Part shown: in pieces, positions 10,256 to 22,247 of the stretch | Layout: each line of letters starts with the position of its first letter | Position numbering within the stretch: position 1 is the first letter of the stretch | Assembly (NCBI GenBank): GCA_963930655.1 | Contig: OZ005613.1 | Span: 9,370,501-9,434,500, forward strand | DNA from: Myrica gale | Taxonomy: Eukaryota; Streptophyta; Magnoliopsida; Fagales; Myricaceae | Direction: 5' to 3' | Length of the DNA: 64,000 bases | Made by a program: the position numbers and the translations under genes | The notes under the pieces: generated by a model | The model's input: only the letters and a program-made list of their open reading frames with translations | What the model was told of the DNA's origin: nothing | The model's database searches: none

Positions 10256-13200
10256 TGTGAGACCCCGAACTTTGTTTTTGCTATTTTCCTATGTATTCGT
10301 CTTGATTTAACTTATGGGGCCATATTTTTGGCCAATATATGACCTAAGTTTAATGTTTATGGCACATTAACTTATTATGAAATTTTATTCAAGAATTTTC
10401 TTTAAATAATTTCTCATTGTGGAAGTTTTTTTTTAGTACAAGTTTAAATTCTATTTTTCCTAAGAGCCGAAACTTGCTAGGTAAATTTCTTTTATGAACT
10501 TATATTTTTCCATTGCTTAGTATATTCCATAATCCATGAAATTAGATTATGAAGTGAGATTTATATATTATGGCCGAAAATAATTAAGTAGAAAATCATG
10601 AAATTCATGTAAGCATTGAAATATTTTTGTGTGTCTTTTAATAAGTAGCATTGGTCATCATTTTGTGGCCTTAATTATTAGTTTTGAATTATCATTAGAG
10701 ATGTTATATGATAAGCTACTAAAAGTATATGATAGCTTGAAGAGAGTTTAATTGATAAGCACACTTGCTTATCATAGTGATAAGCTAGAGAGAGTTTTAA
10801 GATGATAGGTGTTTGTGGCTATCAAGAGATATGCTAGAGTAATTGTATTTTGAGATAAGTTATCATGTTGATAAGTTGATAAGTTATGGTGTTTATATAT
10901 ATAGGTCAAAGTGTTTATATATTGTGATAAGTGAAATGAAAAGTGGGAAAGTGAAATGAAAAAGTGGGAGAAGTGAATTGGCAAGTGAGCTACACGTGAA
11001 GGCTAAATGAGCAAGTTAAGTTGCAATTTTTCCCTTGGTGATCACGTGAAGAACAAGAGAAGAGATAAGGTGAATTTAAAGTTGAAAAGACAAGGCAAGG
11101 GGCTTCATGTGAATAGCTAAGCAAGAGGAGACAAAGAGATAAGAAGAGTTAAAGTTGAAAAGACAAGACACATTGGCTTGGTTGGCAATACCCAAGTTCA
11201 CCCCCCTTTTTCCCCTCTTGTCACCTCTTGTCATAATTGAGACCAAATGCAAATTTAACTAGCCTTTCACGTATCATCACTCCCTCACTTCCTCACATTT
11301 TCATTTGCTCATTTCCCCTTGACTGAACACTTCTCATTTTTTCAGTTTGCCTTCTCTTTTCTCTTGACCGAAACTCACTCTCTTGGTTAAGTTTGTTCTT
11401 TTCTTTTGCAACTGAAATACCTCCCTTTGCTCAGCTTATTTCTTCTCTTTTGGTGGCTGGAATTTCTCTTCACCTAACCATCTTCCCTTGACAAAATCTT
11501 AGCTCACTCTCTTGAAATCAAAACACTTCAAAGTTTCAAGTATTGCCTTGTTTCTTCAAGCAACTTTCAGTTGCTTATCACCTTGAAGACACAAATCTCA
11601 GCCCTTGGAACTATTCCTAAAGGTGGAACCAAAAGTTGGGGTTAAGGGAGGATTTTGGTGAAAACCGTGTGTCTAGTGGAAGGTAGAGGTAGATTTGATT
11701 TTCATATGATGTTTTGGCTTGAGTTCTTTATAGTTTCTGACCTAAGATGTTTTATTATGCTAGGTGCTCTTCCTTTAGCAAGGCTTGTGTCCAATCATCA
11801 AGGTAAGGCCAAATATGGTTGTTGGTGCAAATGATTTTGTTGGCCGAAAGTTTTGCCTTGTTAGATCTTGAGTTAAGTTGCCTTGTTCTTGCTAGATCTA
11901 GGGTTTAGACAACTCTTAAGTTGGGATATGATGTTGGATTTAACATGCATGCATGAAGATCTCAACTTGGTTGTGAGAAAATTCAATGAAAAGGTATAAT
12001 GCATGCTAGTTTGGTCTTGAAATGAAAAGGGAATGCATGTTGCAAAGTAGTTAAGTTTCGGCATTGAGGGTTGTGGTTGTTGATGTTGGCCGAATGCATG
12101 CTATGTTAAAATATCTATGAAGTGCTTGAAGTAAGGATTTGTTGAGGTAAGTATGAAGCTTAATTGCTAGATGAAGCATGGTATTAGGTCCCGGGTTGGC
12201 TATGTTTGAAGAGAATAAGATTTTCATGTGATAGATACATTGTAAATGTATGATTAGTGTTATGAGTTATGGTGCTGGCGGAATGGTGGATTTCATGAGA
12301 TCTTGTGATTTTGCTGTGATTGTAGATTCTAGGTTGTGAGTCTGAAAATGGAAGATGGGATCACCATTGGAGAAGAAATTGTAGACAAGGAACACTTAAA
12401 ATTGAGCATGGCCGAATGACCTCGTAAAGAAAAAGCCTAATGGCAAGCTTATAACAATGAAATTATATTTGCTTGTGATGGATAAATGAAATTAGGGTTA
12501 TGGCCAAATGGATTAGAGGATTAAAACTTAAGTTCAATGATAAAACACACCATACATGTAAGCGAAAAACAAGGATAATAAGGCTTAAAGGGCTCGGGTT
12601 AAAATGATTATCAAGGCCTTGTAATGTTAAGCATGGATTAAGGATTCAATTAGACTGATTTAATGTTGGCCGAATCCTATTTAGGGCAAAGTGAAATGTA
12701 ATTGTAATGATATGAATATCAAAGCTAAGGATTAGAGAGCCTTGATCATATGAGGAGAAAAGTGTAAAACATAATCAAAGAATAATGTCTCGGGTTGCAT
12801 GGAGATCAAATGTCAAAGCCAAGGATTAATTATGATTAGGGTCAGCTTGTGAGAGTAGAAAATAAACTAAGTGCATGTGAAGTGTAAGGTATAAATCCTT
12901 GGCTTTAGGTGTTGTAAGCTTGCTGTGCTAAAGCTTGGGAATGAAAGTGAAAAATGTAAGATTTAAGATATATTAGAACTTCGGTCAGTGGCCTAAAACT
13001 AGGGGTTAATATGATTTAAATATGAGTAGTGTTATTTGTATATGATTAAGGTAAATTGAACATGAATAGGCACGAACATGTTGTAAAATGGGAGAAAAGG
13101 GAACTTGGGAGCCGAATGATGTTGCTGCCTATGTCAAGAAGAAGGTGTTATATGTGTAACTTATGAGTTGTTGGATGTCAAGAAGGATTAAATTTGATAG

Positions 13201-14485
13201 ATCGGCATGTTAGTTACCTAAGTAAATCGATTATATTTGCTGGGCATAGACTATATACACTCGGGTTAAGTGGGAATTGATTTCATGTTGTTGCCTCTAA
13301 GTGACTTGTATGAATCCTTGCATGAAACTTGAGGATTTTGATTATGAGATATCTTTTTGTTTAGGTCAGTAAGCTTAAGAGCGAAAGTAAGGGCAAGAAG
13401 GCCAGGGGTTGGCCATAAGAAAATAAGGAATCAATGCCAGTAAGTAGTTGGTACATTGGTGCTTATGGGAACTCAAATGAGCATGAACTTTGGTTAAATC
13501 ATATAGATCTCGGCAGTGTCCATATAACACATCTATTGAGGTTAATTCGGTGGAGGATGATAGCTATTGGTCCATGTATAATACGATGAAAAGTGCGGAA
13601 CAAAGGAATAGAAGCTAGACGAAGATAAGTTGTTGTTTTCACTTGGAATTTTTTAAGATGAAATGTTGTTGCTGATTTCGTGGATAGGCTTTGGAATCAA
13701 TGTTAGTGACAGGAAGAATTAATTGAACAAGTTGGATACGAGTTGGCTACGAAGTAGGTGAAAACAAGAATCTAGTTGAATTTGTTTGATGTACAGGTTT
13801 AATTGTTTTCAAATTGTTTTATTCAAGCCAAAGTTTAAAGAAATCTTTTGCAAGTGAAATCATATTTTCAAGATATGTACTTTTGGAAACCGGAAACGGT
13901 TACGAGTACTTTTGTATGTCAACTTGAAAGTTATTATCTAAGCATTTATGTGACGAATGTGATTCGCTTGTAGGCAAAGAACCACCGAGTATTAGGAGAA
14001 GCAAGGTAAGTGGAACTTGTAAGTAGAAACTTACACTTTTATGAAAACTGGAATGACACGCTGCATTGATTCATGAACAAGCATGATATTTTGAGCAAGC
14101 ATGACATGACATGAGCATTGCATGATTTTTCTAAAGAGAATTTTTATGCAATGTCGTATGGAAAGTTTATGGAAAGATAAGTTAAGTCAAGGGGCTCTGG
14201 TCAGCACCGTACCATCATGATGGACACCCATACCTAAGGACGAATGCGAGAAGGATGGGTGAATCCTAAGAGGCTGTGCAAACCACACTGAAGGACAATG
14301 AGAAGGTGTGGGTCTACAAGGGTAGTGTCTAGCCATCAGGCCTGGGCAACTACGGGCTAGCTCGACCAACCACACTGAAAGACAATGAGAAGGTGTGGGC
14401 CTCCAAGGGTCGTGTCTAGCCATCAGGCCTGGGGCAACTGAGGGGTAGCTCGACCAAATGAAATGTCCCCAAGGGTAAGGGAGAC
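10256..14485 (+). repeat. LTR A, first part (Tekay-type 3' LTR)
   Basis: It starts TGTGAGACCCCGAAC right after a polypurine tract. It is related along its length to the solo LTR at 40888-45684. At 14485 it is interrupted by LTR B and resumes at 28087; GAGAC at 14481-14485 and 28082-28086 is the target duplication. Joined with its later parts (28082-28221, 28997-29561) it is about 4.9 kb. It holds TTGGCCGAA-type motifs but no coding frame I accept. Confidence 0.85.
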
Positions 14486-17392
14486 TGTAAGACCCCGAAG
14501 AAACCTTGCTTGGCCAAAGCATGATTTTATGTTAAGAAAATGTATGTGTAATTATTTTGAATTTCTAAAATGTGATGTTATGATTTAAATGCTATGGATG
14601 GGATTTTAAATTTTATAGTAACCAATTTCATGTTGCTAGATTAATTGTATATTTTCCTTCAATATTCTTGATTTTAATTTTTGAAGGATTTTCTTATGAA
14701 TGATTTTGGATTATTAAGACTTGCATGTTGGGCTTAGAAACCTCAAATAATGGGCTGACATTGGGCTACCCATTTATGGCCGGTTATTGGATGTATTTGG
14801 GCCTTGAAGTTATGACATATGGGCTGCCCAAGTACATGTGACGATGGGCCCTTGAAGTGTGATGTTGGGCTGCCATGAGGCTTATAACATTTGGTGTATA
14901 TTGGGCTTATAATGGCATGCTAATGGGCTGCCAAAATAATCATGGAGATGGGCTTGGGAAAGCATGATATTGGGTTGCCATGAAGCCCCTGGCAATGGGC
15001 CTTGTAATGGTGCTATTGGGCCTTAAGGAAGTTGGACATTGGGCCTAAGCCCTTAGGCTTATGTTGGGCCTTGGATTAAGGATTTGTTGGGCTGCCCAAT
15101 GGGCCTTGAAGTCAAGTTTATAATATGAGATTAGTAGTGCTAATCTTCATTTATTTTACTAAGTAAACTAGGTAGTTGGAATTCAACCAAATTAACTAAA
15201 TGGTGGAACAAGTCCCAAAATAGAAGTTGGATTTATGTGGTGGGGGAGGACACACGTGAATGACATAGAGGTTTGAATTTTTGTGGTGCAAAGTGTTATA
15301 CTAGAAAGGCAATGGAGACAAGAGGGAGACAAAAAAATGGAAAAGCTGAAAAATGACATGGAAGAGGAAAGAACACCCTTGGCCGAATTCCTTGTCTACA
15401 TTCACTCCATTTTTGCCTCTTGTGAGAAGCCTTGCACGCCTAACATCACCCTCACACACTCATTCACTTATTGAAGCCATTTGGTCGACCAACACAAGCC
15501 AAGAGAAGAGAGAAAGAGTGAAACACAAGGCCAAACCGAAACCAAGAGAGAAAGGGAGAGAAAGGTGAGGAACCAAGGGAGAACCGAAACTCTTGGCCCC
15601 AAAAGGCTGAGATTGAGCTGCTGTCAAGGGGATTTCGTGTAGGGGAAGAAGGAGGACAAGGAAGAAGAAGAAGGTGAAGTCAAGAGGTGTTGTGCAAGGG
15701 AAAAGGGAAAAAGGTAAACAAAGAAGCACTAAGGTAAAAACCGGATCTTGTTTTCCTCTTGATGGTCAAACTCTCTTGTGTTTAGATCTTAGGGTTTGAG
15801 TTGTTATGCTTGGATATGGTGAGATCTGAATGACTAAGAGCATTAGGTTGCTTAGTAGGTGAAAAGGGGGAGAAGCTTTCAAAGGATCAAAGGGAAAGAA
15901 GAAGGAACAACAAGGTAAAAATATGGATCTTACATCTCCATTGTTGGCCGAACCTTATGTGGTTGGATCTTGGGTTTTTATGTTCTATTTTAGTTGGATT
16001 TTGAACATGGTTATGTGCAAGTGTTAGATCTGGACATACATGCTTTAGATCTAAGATTTGAATGTTGGAAAAATGCAAGGAATAGACAATGTATATTAGA
16101 TGAAGTTAGATCTAACCTAGGTTATGTTTTGTTGAATGAAAGTTGGATATTTCCTTAGATCTAGGGCTGTTGATGTGTCTAAAGTATAGATCTAGTCATG
16201 TGGATATTAATGATGAAGATATGAAGTTGATATATGCAAGATAGGTGATAAAATGCAAAGGAAAAATAATGTATGTTAAAGGATGTTGGATTTAAGCATA
16301 TGTTAGTTGTAAGTTGTGAATCTCTTTAGATCTATGATCGTATATGTGTTTGAATGTTAGATTTGAACATGTCATACATGAATGATGAGGTTGTGAAGTA
16401 AATACATGCTAAGATGGATTGTAGAGTGCAAAGTATGTATGTATAAATTTTCTAAATATAAAAGGTGGTATTAGAGGGCCGAATATAGTATACCTAGGGT
16501 TCCAAGATTTATTTTGTGCATAATTGGATCTGGTCATTGGTCTTGTTATATGCTAGATTATTGGCCTAATGTATGGTAGATAATTATGAAGTGAAAAGGA
16601 TGCATGCAAGTTGAAAGAAACAAAAGAAAACTTGACTATTTGGAAAATGAGTGTGCTGGCCGAATAGGTTAGTGCTTGATCTCTTATGTTTGTGTTTTGA
16701 TTCTTAGATCCTAGGTTGTGAAATTGATTGAATGGAGGATGGGATCACCCTTGGAGTTAATGTTGTGATTAAGGGATGCACAAAACAAGAGTTGGCCGAA
16801 TGTCATAAAGGAATGAAACCCTAAGAGTAAGTTTTGATAATCGGTTTATAATTGTTGTATTGGATAATTGAAATTGGGGATAAGGCTAATTGGAATAAAT
16901 GTTGAAGAACCATGATCATGCAATAAAAATATTCGAAACCCTAGTTAGGGTTAGTACTCGGGATTAATTGAGGTTTAAGGTCCAATTCAGGATTTAAGTG
17001 TGATTAAGTTATTAATAGTTTGATGTAAGGTTTAATGTAATTCATTAACTAATGGGAGACTTAGGTTTAATCCCAAATTTATTAATTGTTGATTAACCCT
17101 AATCGTGAATAGACACCTAAATACATCATAATAAAGATTGGTTAAATAACTGAGTTTAGATAATATTAGTAGAGTAAATAAAATACTTTAAAGGATTAAA
17201 AGAATTTCAGTGATATATGTATATATATATATATATTTAATAATTACGTGTTATTTCTTAAAGTCTAAGAAATATTTGAATCGCTTGTAGGCGATCTACG
17301 TGTTTTATACACTACCAAGGAGGACCAAGAGTAAGTGGATACTGTAAGTGGACAGTAAGTGGTTCTTTTCAAAACTGGAATGACACACTGCA
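14486..17392 (+). repeat. LTR B, first part (Tekay-type, inserted in LTR A)
   Basis: It starts TGTAAGACCCCGAAG and is the reverse complement, with divergence, of element 3's LTR (17393-21176), so it is the same family in the opposite direction. It is interrupted after CTGCA (17388-17392) by element 3 and ends at 28081. GAGAC flanks its outer ends. It contains a dense TGGGCY cluster at 14730-15115. No internal element part is present, so it is probably a solo LTR. Confidence 0.85.
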
Positions 17393-20300
17393 TGTCACGC
17401 CCCGAACGGCACCCCCCAGGAAACGTGACAGCCGCGAACTATCTCCGGATAGCTCCAGCGTTCTTACTTACTTGCTTACGGCGGAAACATACAAGACCAC
17501 AAGGGATTCGAGCTTAATCGTACATAATCAGGGTTCTCATTAAGTTTCCATACAAAACACATATAATGTTCAGAATTCAATTAGTGACGGATCTCATCGA
17601 TCAGGTCACCATACTCAAAATAAGAATATCATCCAGGAACTTCTAAGTCAGGTAGTCCTCCTGACTCTCTTCACCTGTGGCATCTGGAATGACACAATTT
17701 TTGAAAAACGCGTGAGTCAAAAAGACTCAGTAAGGGAAAGACATAACTTGAAACATGCTCTTGACTTATGCTTGCTTAATCATGAAAGAGAATAAACTTG
17801 ATAAGTGATGCACATGCATGTCATGGATATGTACATGCTCTTGCTTAATTTCGGCCCCAGGCCCTTGAAAATTACTTATTCATACTTGTGCCACTATTGG
17901 CCTTTCACAACCATTCCATCTCTTTTACTTGTGGGCTCGCTCCATTTAACCCCTGAAGTCAGGGTTGTGCGTTCCCTTTGGAACCGTCTCCGATTTCCCT
18001 TGGAGACCTTACATGCGGTCAGCTAGCGCACCTTCTCTCATTTGTCCTTCAGTGGCTAGACATGACCCTTGGAGGCACCACACCTTCTCAATGTCCTTCA
18101 GTGTGGTTTGCACAGCCTCGTGGATTCTCCCATCCTTCTCACATTTGTCCTTCGGTATGAGAGTCCATCTTGATGGTACGGTACCGACCAGTGCCCCTTA
18201 ACTTAACTTATTGTTTCATAAAACATTCCATAATTTCCCATAAAATCATTGCATAAATATTCTCTTTAGAAAAATTCATGCAATGCACATGTCATGTCAT
18301 GCTTGATCAAAATCTCATGCTTGTTCGTGAAGTGATGCAGTGTGTCATTCCAGTTTTGAAAAGAACCACTTACTGTCCACTTACACTCGGTCCTCCTTGG
18401 TAGTGTATAAAACACGTAGATCGCCTACAAGCGGTTCAAATATTTCTTAGTCTTTAAGAAATAACACGTAATTATTAAATATATAATATACATATAATTA
18501 CTGATATTCTTTTAATCAATTAAAGTATTTTACTCTTCTAATATTATCTAAACTTAGGTTATTAAATTATTAACCATGTTACAAAATATTTACACCTCTA
18601 TTCCCTATTAGGGTTTTAATCAATTAATAGATTAGGGTTAAATAATACTCATAGATTTAGAATTAAACCTAAGTCTCTTTTTATTACACGTACTCCATTA
18701 AAACCTTATATCCAACTATGATTAAACCTTAACTAGGGTTCCCAATAATATTTTATCAAAAGATCATGGTTCTTCAATATTTATTCCCGCTAGCCTAAAC
18801 TCTAATTTCCTTATCCATCACAATAATGAAAATCCATAAATCATAAATGGTACTTAGGGTTTCATATTACTATAACATTCGGCCACTACCATTATGCACC
18901 AATTAATCACAACTTTTACTCCAATGGTGATCCCATCCTCCATTCAACAATTTCACAACCTAGGATCTATAAATCAAAGCAACAACACAATACATCATAC
19001 TCATAGCAATATTCGGCCAACTCAAAATATCACAACACCACTAGGTTTTCTTTGGTTCTATCACCTTGCATGCATTCTTTACACATAGCACTCATCTACC
19101 ATGCATTAGGTCATAAATCTTGTACACAACATGGCCAATGTCCAGATCTAAGCATATACAATCCACTCATGAAAACCTAAGCATACATGGTTCGGCTATA
19201 CATCAAAATCCCACAGTTTTCATGCTAAAATTATAATATACATCTCCTTTGCATTCATGACCCGTCTTGCATGTATTAATTTCATATTTTCATCATATAC
19301 AACCACCAACTCTAGATCTATCATTTAGAGACCTCAACAACACAAGATCTAAAGGAAAACAACCATACCATTCGGCTAAGCACAACCTAGGCTAGGTCTA
19401 ACCCTTTTTCTAACATACATTGCTCATCCTTGCATTTTATCACCTATCTTGCATATATCAACTTCATATCTTCATCATTAATATCCACATGACTAGATTT
19501 ATACTTTAGACACATCAACAGCCCTAGATCTAAGAAAATATTCAACTTTCATTCAACAAAACATAACCTAGGTTAGATCTAACTTCTTCTAGTATACATT
19601 GTCTATTCTTTGCATTTTTCCAACATTTAAATCTTAGATCTAAAGCATGTATGTCCAGATCTATCACTTGCACATACCCATGTTCAAAGTCCAACTAAAA
19701 TAGAAAACAAAAACTCAATATCCAACCCCATATGGTTCGGCCAACATAGAGATGCAAGATCCATGTTTACCTTGTTGTTCTTCCTTCCTCCCCTTTGATC
19801 CCTTGAAAGCTTCTTCCCCTTTTTCACCTACTAAGCAACCTAATACTCTTAGTCATTCAGATCTCATCATATCCAAGCATAACAACTCAAACCCTAAGAT
19901 CTAAACACAAGAGGGTTTGACCATCAAGAGGAAAACAAGATCCGGTTTTTACCTTAGTGTTTCCCTTGTTTTCTTTTTCCCTTTTTCCCTTGCACAACAC
20001 CTCTTGACTTCACCTTCTTTTTCTTCCTTGTCCTCCTTCTTCTCCTACCCAAAACCTCCTTGACAGCAGCTCAATCTCAGCCTTTGGGGCCAAGGGTTTC
20101 GGTTTGGCCTTGGTTCCTCACCTTTCTCTCCCTTTCTCTTGGTTTCGGTTTGGCCTTGGTTTCTCTCTTTCTCTCCCTTTCTCTTGGCTTGTGTTGGTCG
20201 ACCAAAGGGTGTCAAAATGAGTGAATGAGTGTGTGAGGGTGGTGTTAGTCGTGTAAGGGTTCTCACAAGAGGCAAAATGAAGTGCATGTAGCCAAGAAAT

Positions 20301-21176
20301 TCGGCCAAGGGGTTTTCTTTCCTTTTCCATGTCTTTTTTCAGCTTTTACAATTTTTGTCTCCCTCATGTCTCCCTTGCCTTTCTAGTATAATATTTTGCA
20401 CCACAAGAATTCAAACCCTAATGTCATTCACGTGTATCTCCCCCCTCCACATAAATCCAACTTCTAGTTTGAAACTTGTTCCCCATTTAGTTAACTTGGT
20501 TGAATTCCAACTACCTAGTTTACTTAGTAAAATAAATGAAGTTTAGCAATACTAATCTCATATTATAAACTTGACTTCAAGGCCCATTGGGCAGCCCAAT
20601 AAATCCTTAATCCAAGGCCCAACATTACCACCTAAAGCCCAATTCATAATTCTAAGGGCTTGGGCCCAATGTCCTCCTTTCTTAAGGCCCAATAGCACCA
20701 TTACTAGGCCCATTACCATGTTTATTTTGGCAGCCCATTAGCATGCCATTATAAGCCCAACATACACCACATGTTATAAGCCTCATGGCAGCCCAATATC
20801 TCACTTCAAGGGCCCATCATCACATGTACTTGGGCAGCCCATATGTCATAACTTCAAGGCCCAAATACATCTAATAACCGGTCATACATGGGTAGCCCAA
20901 TGTCATCCCATTGTTTGAGGTTTCTAAGCCCATCATGCAAGTCTTAATAAATCCAAAATCATTCATAAGTAAATCCTTCAAAAATTAAAATCAAGAATAT
21001 TGAAGGAAATTATACAATTAATCTAGCAACATGAAATTGGTTACTATAGATTTAAAATCCCATCCATAGCATTTAAAATCATAACATCATATTTTAGAAA
21101 TTCAAAATAATTATACATGCATTTTCTTAACAAAAAAGTATGCCTTGTCCAAGCAAGGTTTCTTCGGGGTCTTACA
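17393..21176 (-). repeat. 3' LTR of Tekay-type element 3
   Basis: On the minus strand it runs from TGTAAGACCCCG (21176) to CGGGGCGTGACA (17393), 3,784 bp. A polypurine tract abuts its inner edge. LTRs this long suit the Tekay/Del chromovirus clade. The matching 5' LTR (26871-27480) is only a stub. Within it lie the GAGTCAAAAAGACTC palindrome (17713-17730) and a GCCCA-rich region (20580-20935), also present in LTR B. No genes seen. Confidence 0.9.
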
Positions 21177-21191
21177 TCCTCCCCTCCTTAT
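21177..21191 (-). other. Polypurine tract of element 3
   Basis: The minus-strand ATAAGGAGGGGAGGA directly precedes the LTR start TGTAAG, the plus-strand primer site for reverse transcription. Confidence 0.8.
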
Positions 21192-21215
21192 AAAAATTCC
21201 GTCCTCGGAATTCAA

Positions 21216-22073
21216 TTACCATCGCCAATAGTGTTGGCCTGACTGGGAGTGTGATGGGTGAGGGTGTGATGGGCAAGGGGGAGCATTCGTGCTCACCTCA
21301 CTACTAATGTCTCCTTGAAACATATGGTCTGGGGAATTACTTCCCGTCCATGACTGTGACGATCTAGTATCTTGGTTCAGGTCTTCTAGACTAGGGTCAT
21401 GGGTCACATTTTCGGGAGGCATACGGAATGTGGGCCTAGAATCTACCTCCTGTGATGAGAGTCTAGTGTCAGAATGTACATCTTGTGGTCTGACTCTCCT
21501 ACGATGCCTCCTCCGAGAACATTGCTGGAGAGTACAATTCGGCGTAGGGTTTCTTTCCCTTCGCCTTGCAGGTTCAGGTACAGGATCCTCTTCCATTGGA
21601 TCCTGTCCAGGAGTCTCCTGTGGCTCTTCCTGAGGGTCCTCTTCAGGATCCTCCTCAGGATCTTCCTCTGGGTCTTCCTCAAAATCCACTGGTAAAATGG
21701 TCCTTAGGGGAATGGCATTTATTGGCGACTCTGGCCAGTAAATACCCTCCATATATCCAGAGCAGTCTGGTGATAAAGGTTGACCCCACCTGGAAGGTCC
21801 AGGTTGGTCTGCTGCAGGAGGTGGCGGGGGCTGGTGTGTCCCCACCATCCCTTCTTGCCAATAAGGTAAATGGGGCCGGTATGTTCTCCCCGTCTCTTCC
21901 CTTTCAGTCGCACGTGGTGCATGAGTCGGAGCCATATGGCTTCCCGACGGTCTCGACGAACCCTGAGGTCTAGGGTTGACTCGGAACAAACTGCGGTACT
22001 CTCGTGCTGTCATCCTTCTCTGAGAAGGCGTGCCCGAATGCTGGGAACGTGGGGGTCGACTACTCGGTGGCAT
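21216..22073 (-). CDS. Additional 3' ORF of Tekay-type element, unknown function
   Basis: An uninterrupted 285-codon frame, sense with gag-pol, between the chromodomain end and the polypurine tract. I do not recognise its family. Seen: an N-terminal Ser/Pro/Arg-rich stretch (MPPSSRPPRSQHSG); a proline run near residue 82; an acidic tandem repeat EEDP x4 near residues 130-150; a basic Arg/His cluster (RRRHRRR) near 188-194; a Ser/His/Pro-rich end. No membrane segment, signal peptide or zinc motif is visible, so it does not look like an envelope protein. Low complexity suggests disorder with adjacent acidic and basic patches. Its intactness beside a gag-pol with several breaks is notable, but a compositionally biased 0.86-kb frame could stay open by chance. 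Confidence 0.55.
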   Translation of the reverse strand: MPPSSRPPRSQHSGTPSQRRMTAREYRSLFRVNPRPQGSSRPSGSHMAPTHAPRATEREETGRTYRPHLPYWQEGMVGTHQPPPPPAADQPGPSRWGQPLSPDCSGYMEGIYWPESPINAIPLRTILPVDFEEDPEEDPEEDPEEDPQEEPQETPGQDPMEEDPVPEPARRRERNPTPNCTLQQCSRRRHRRRVRPQDVHSDTRLSSQEVDSRPTFRMPPENVTHDPSLEDLNQDTRSSQSWTGSNSPDHMFQGDISSEVSTNAPPCPSHPHPSHSQSGQHYWRW

Positions 22074-22247
22074 CTGACATCATAAATACACGATCAGTCT
22101 CAACTTTTCAATCCACAAATTCACAAATATATAATTATCAATGGCAGCAATATCAGAAGACAACCAATCATAATTACTTAATCACGGCAAACAAGATCAA
22201 TTAAGCAGACAATAACATTTTACTCGAAGTAAACAGGGAATCATGTT
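22074..22247 (-). other. Spacer between extra ORF and pol
   Basis: AT-rich, with no coding signal and no clear splice pair. It separates the pol stop from the ATG of the 3' ORF. Confidence 0.4.

Noticed and set aside
14187..14522. Minus-strand frame of 111 codons at the LTR A/LTR B junction
   Set aside because: It crosses an insertion boundary and repeats a roughly 110-bp LTR segment; it is not a gene.
15283..15729. Overlapping open frames on both strands in LTR B
   Set aside because: Low-complexity purine-rich LTR sequence; the mirrored LTR at 20045-20330 shows different frames.
21216..22073. Envelope-like gene for the extra ORF
   Set aside because: No signal peptide, transmembrane segment or cysteine pattern; composition is polar and disordered.
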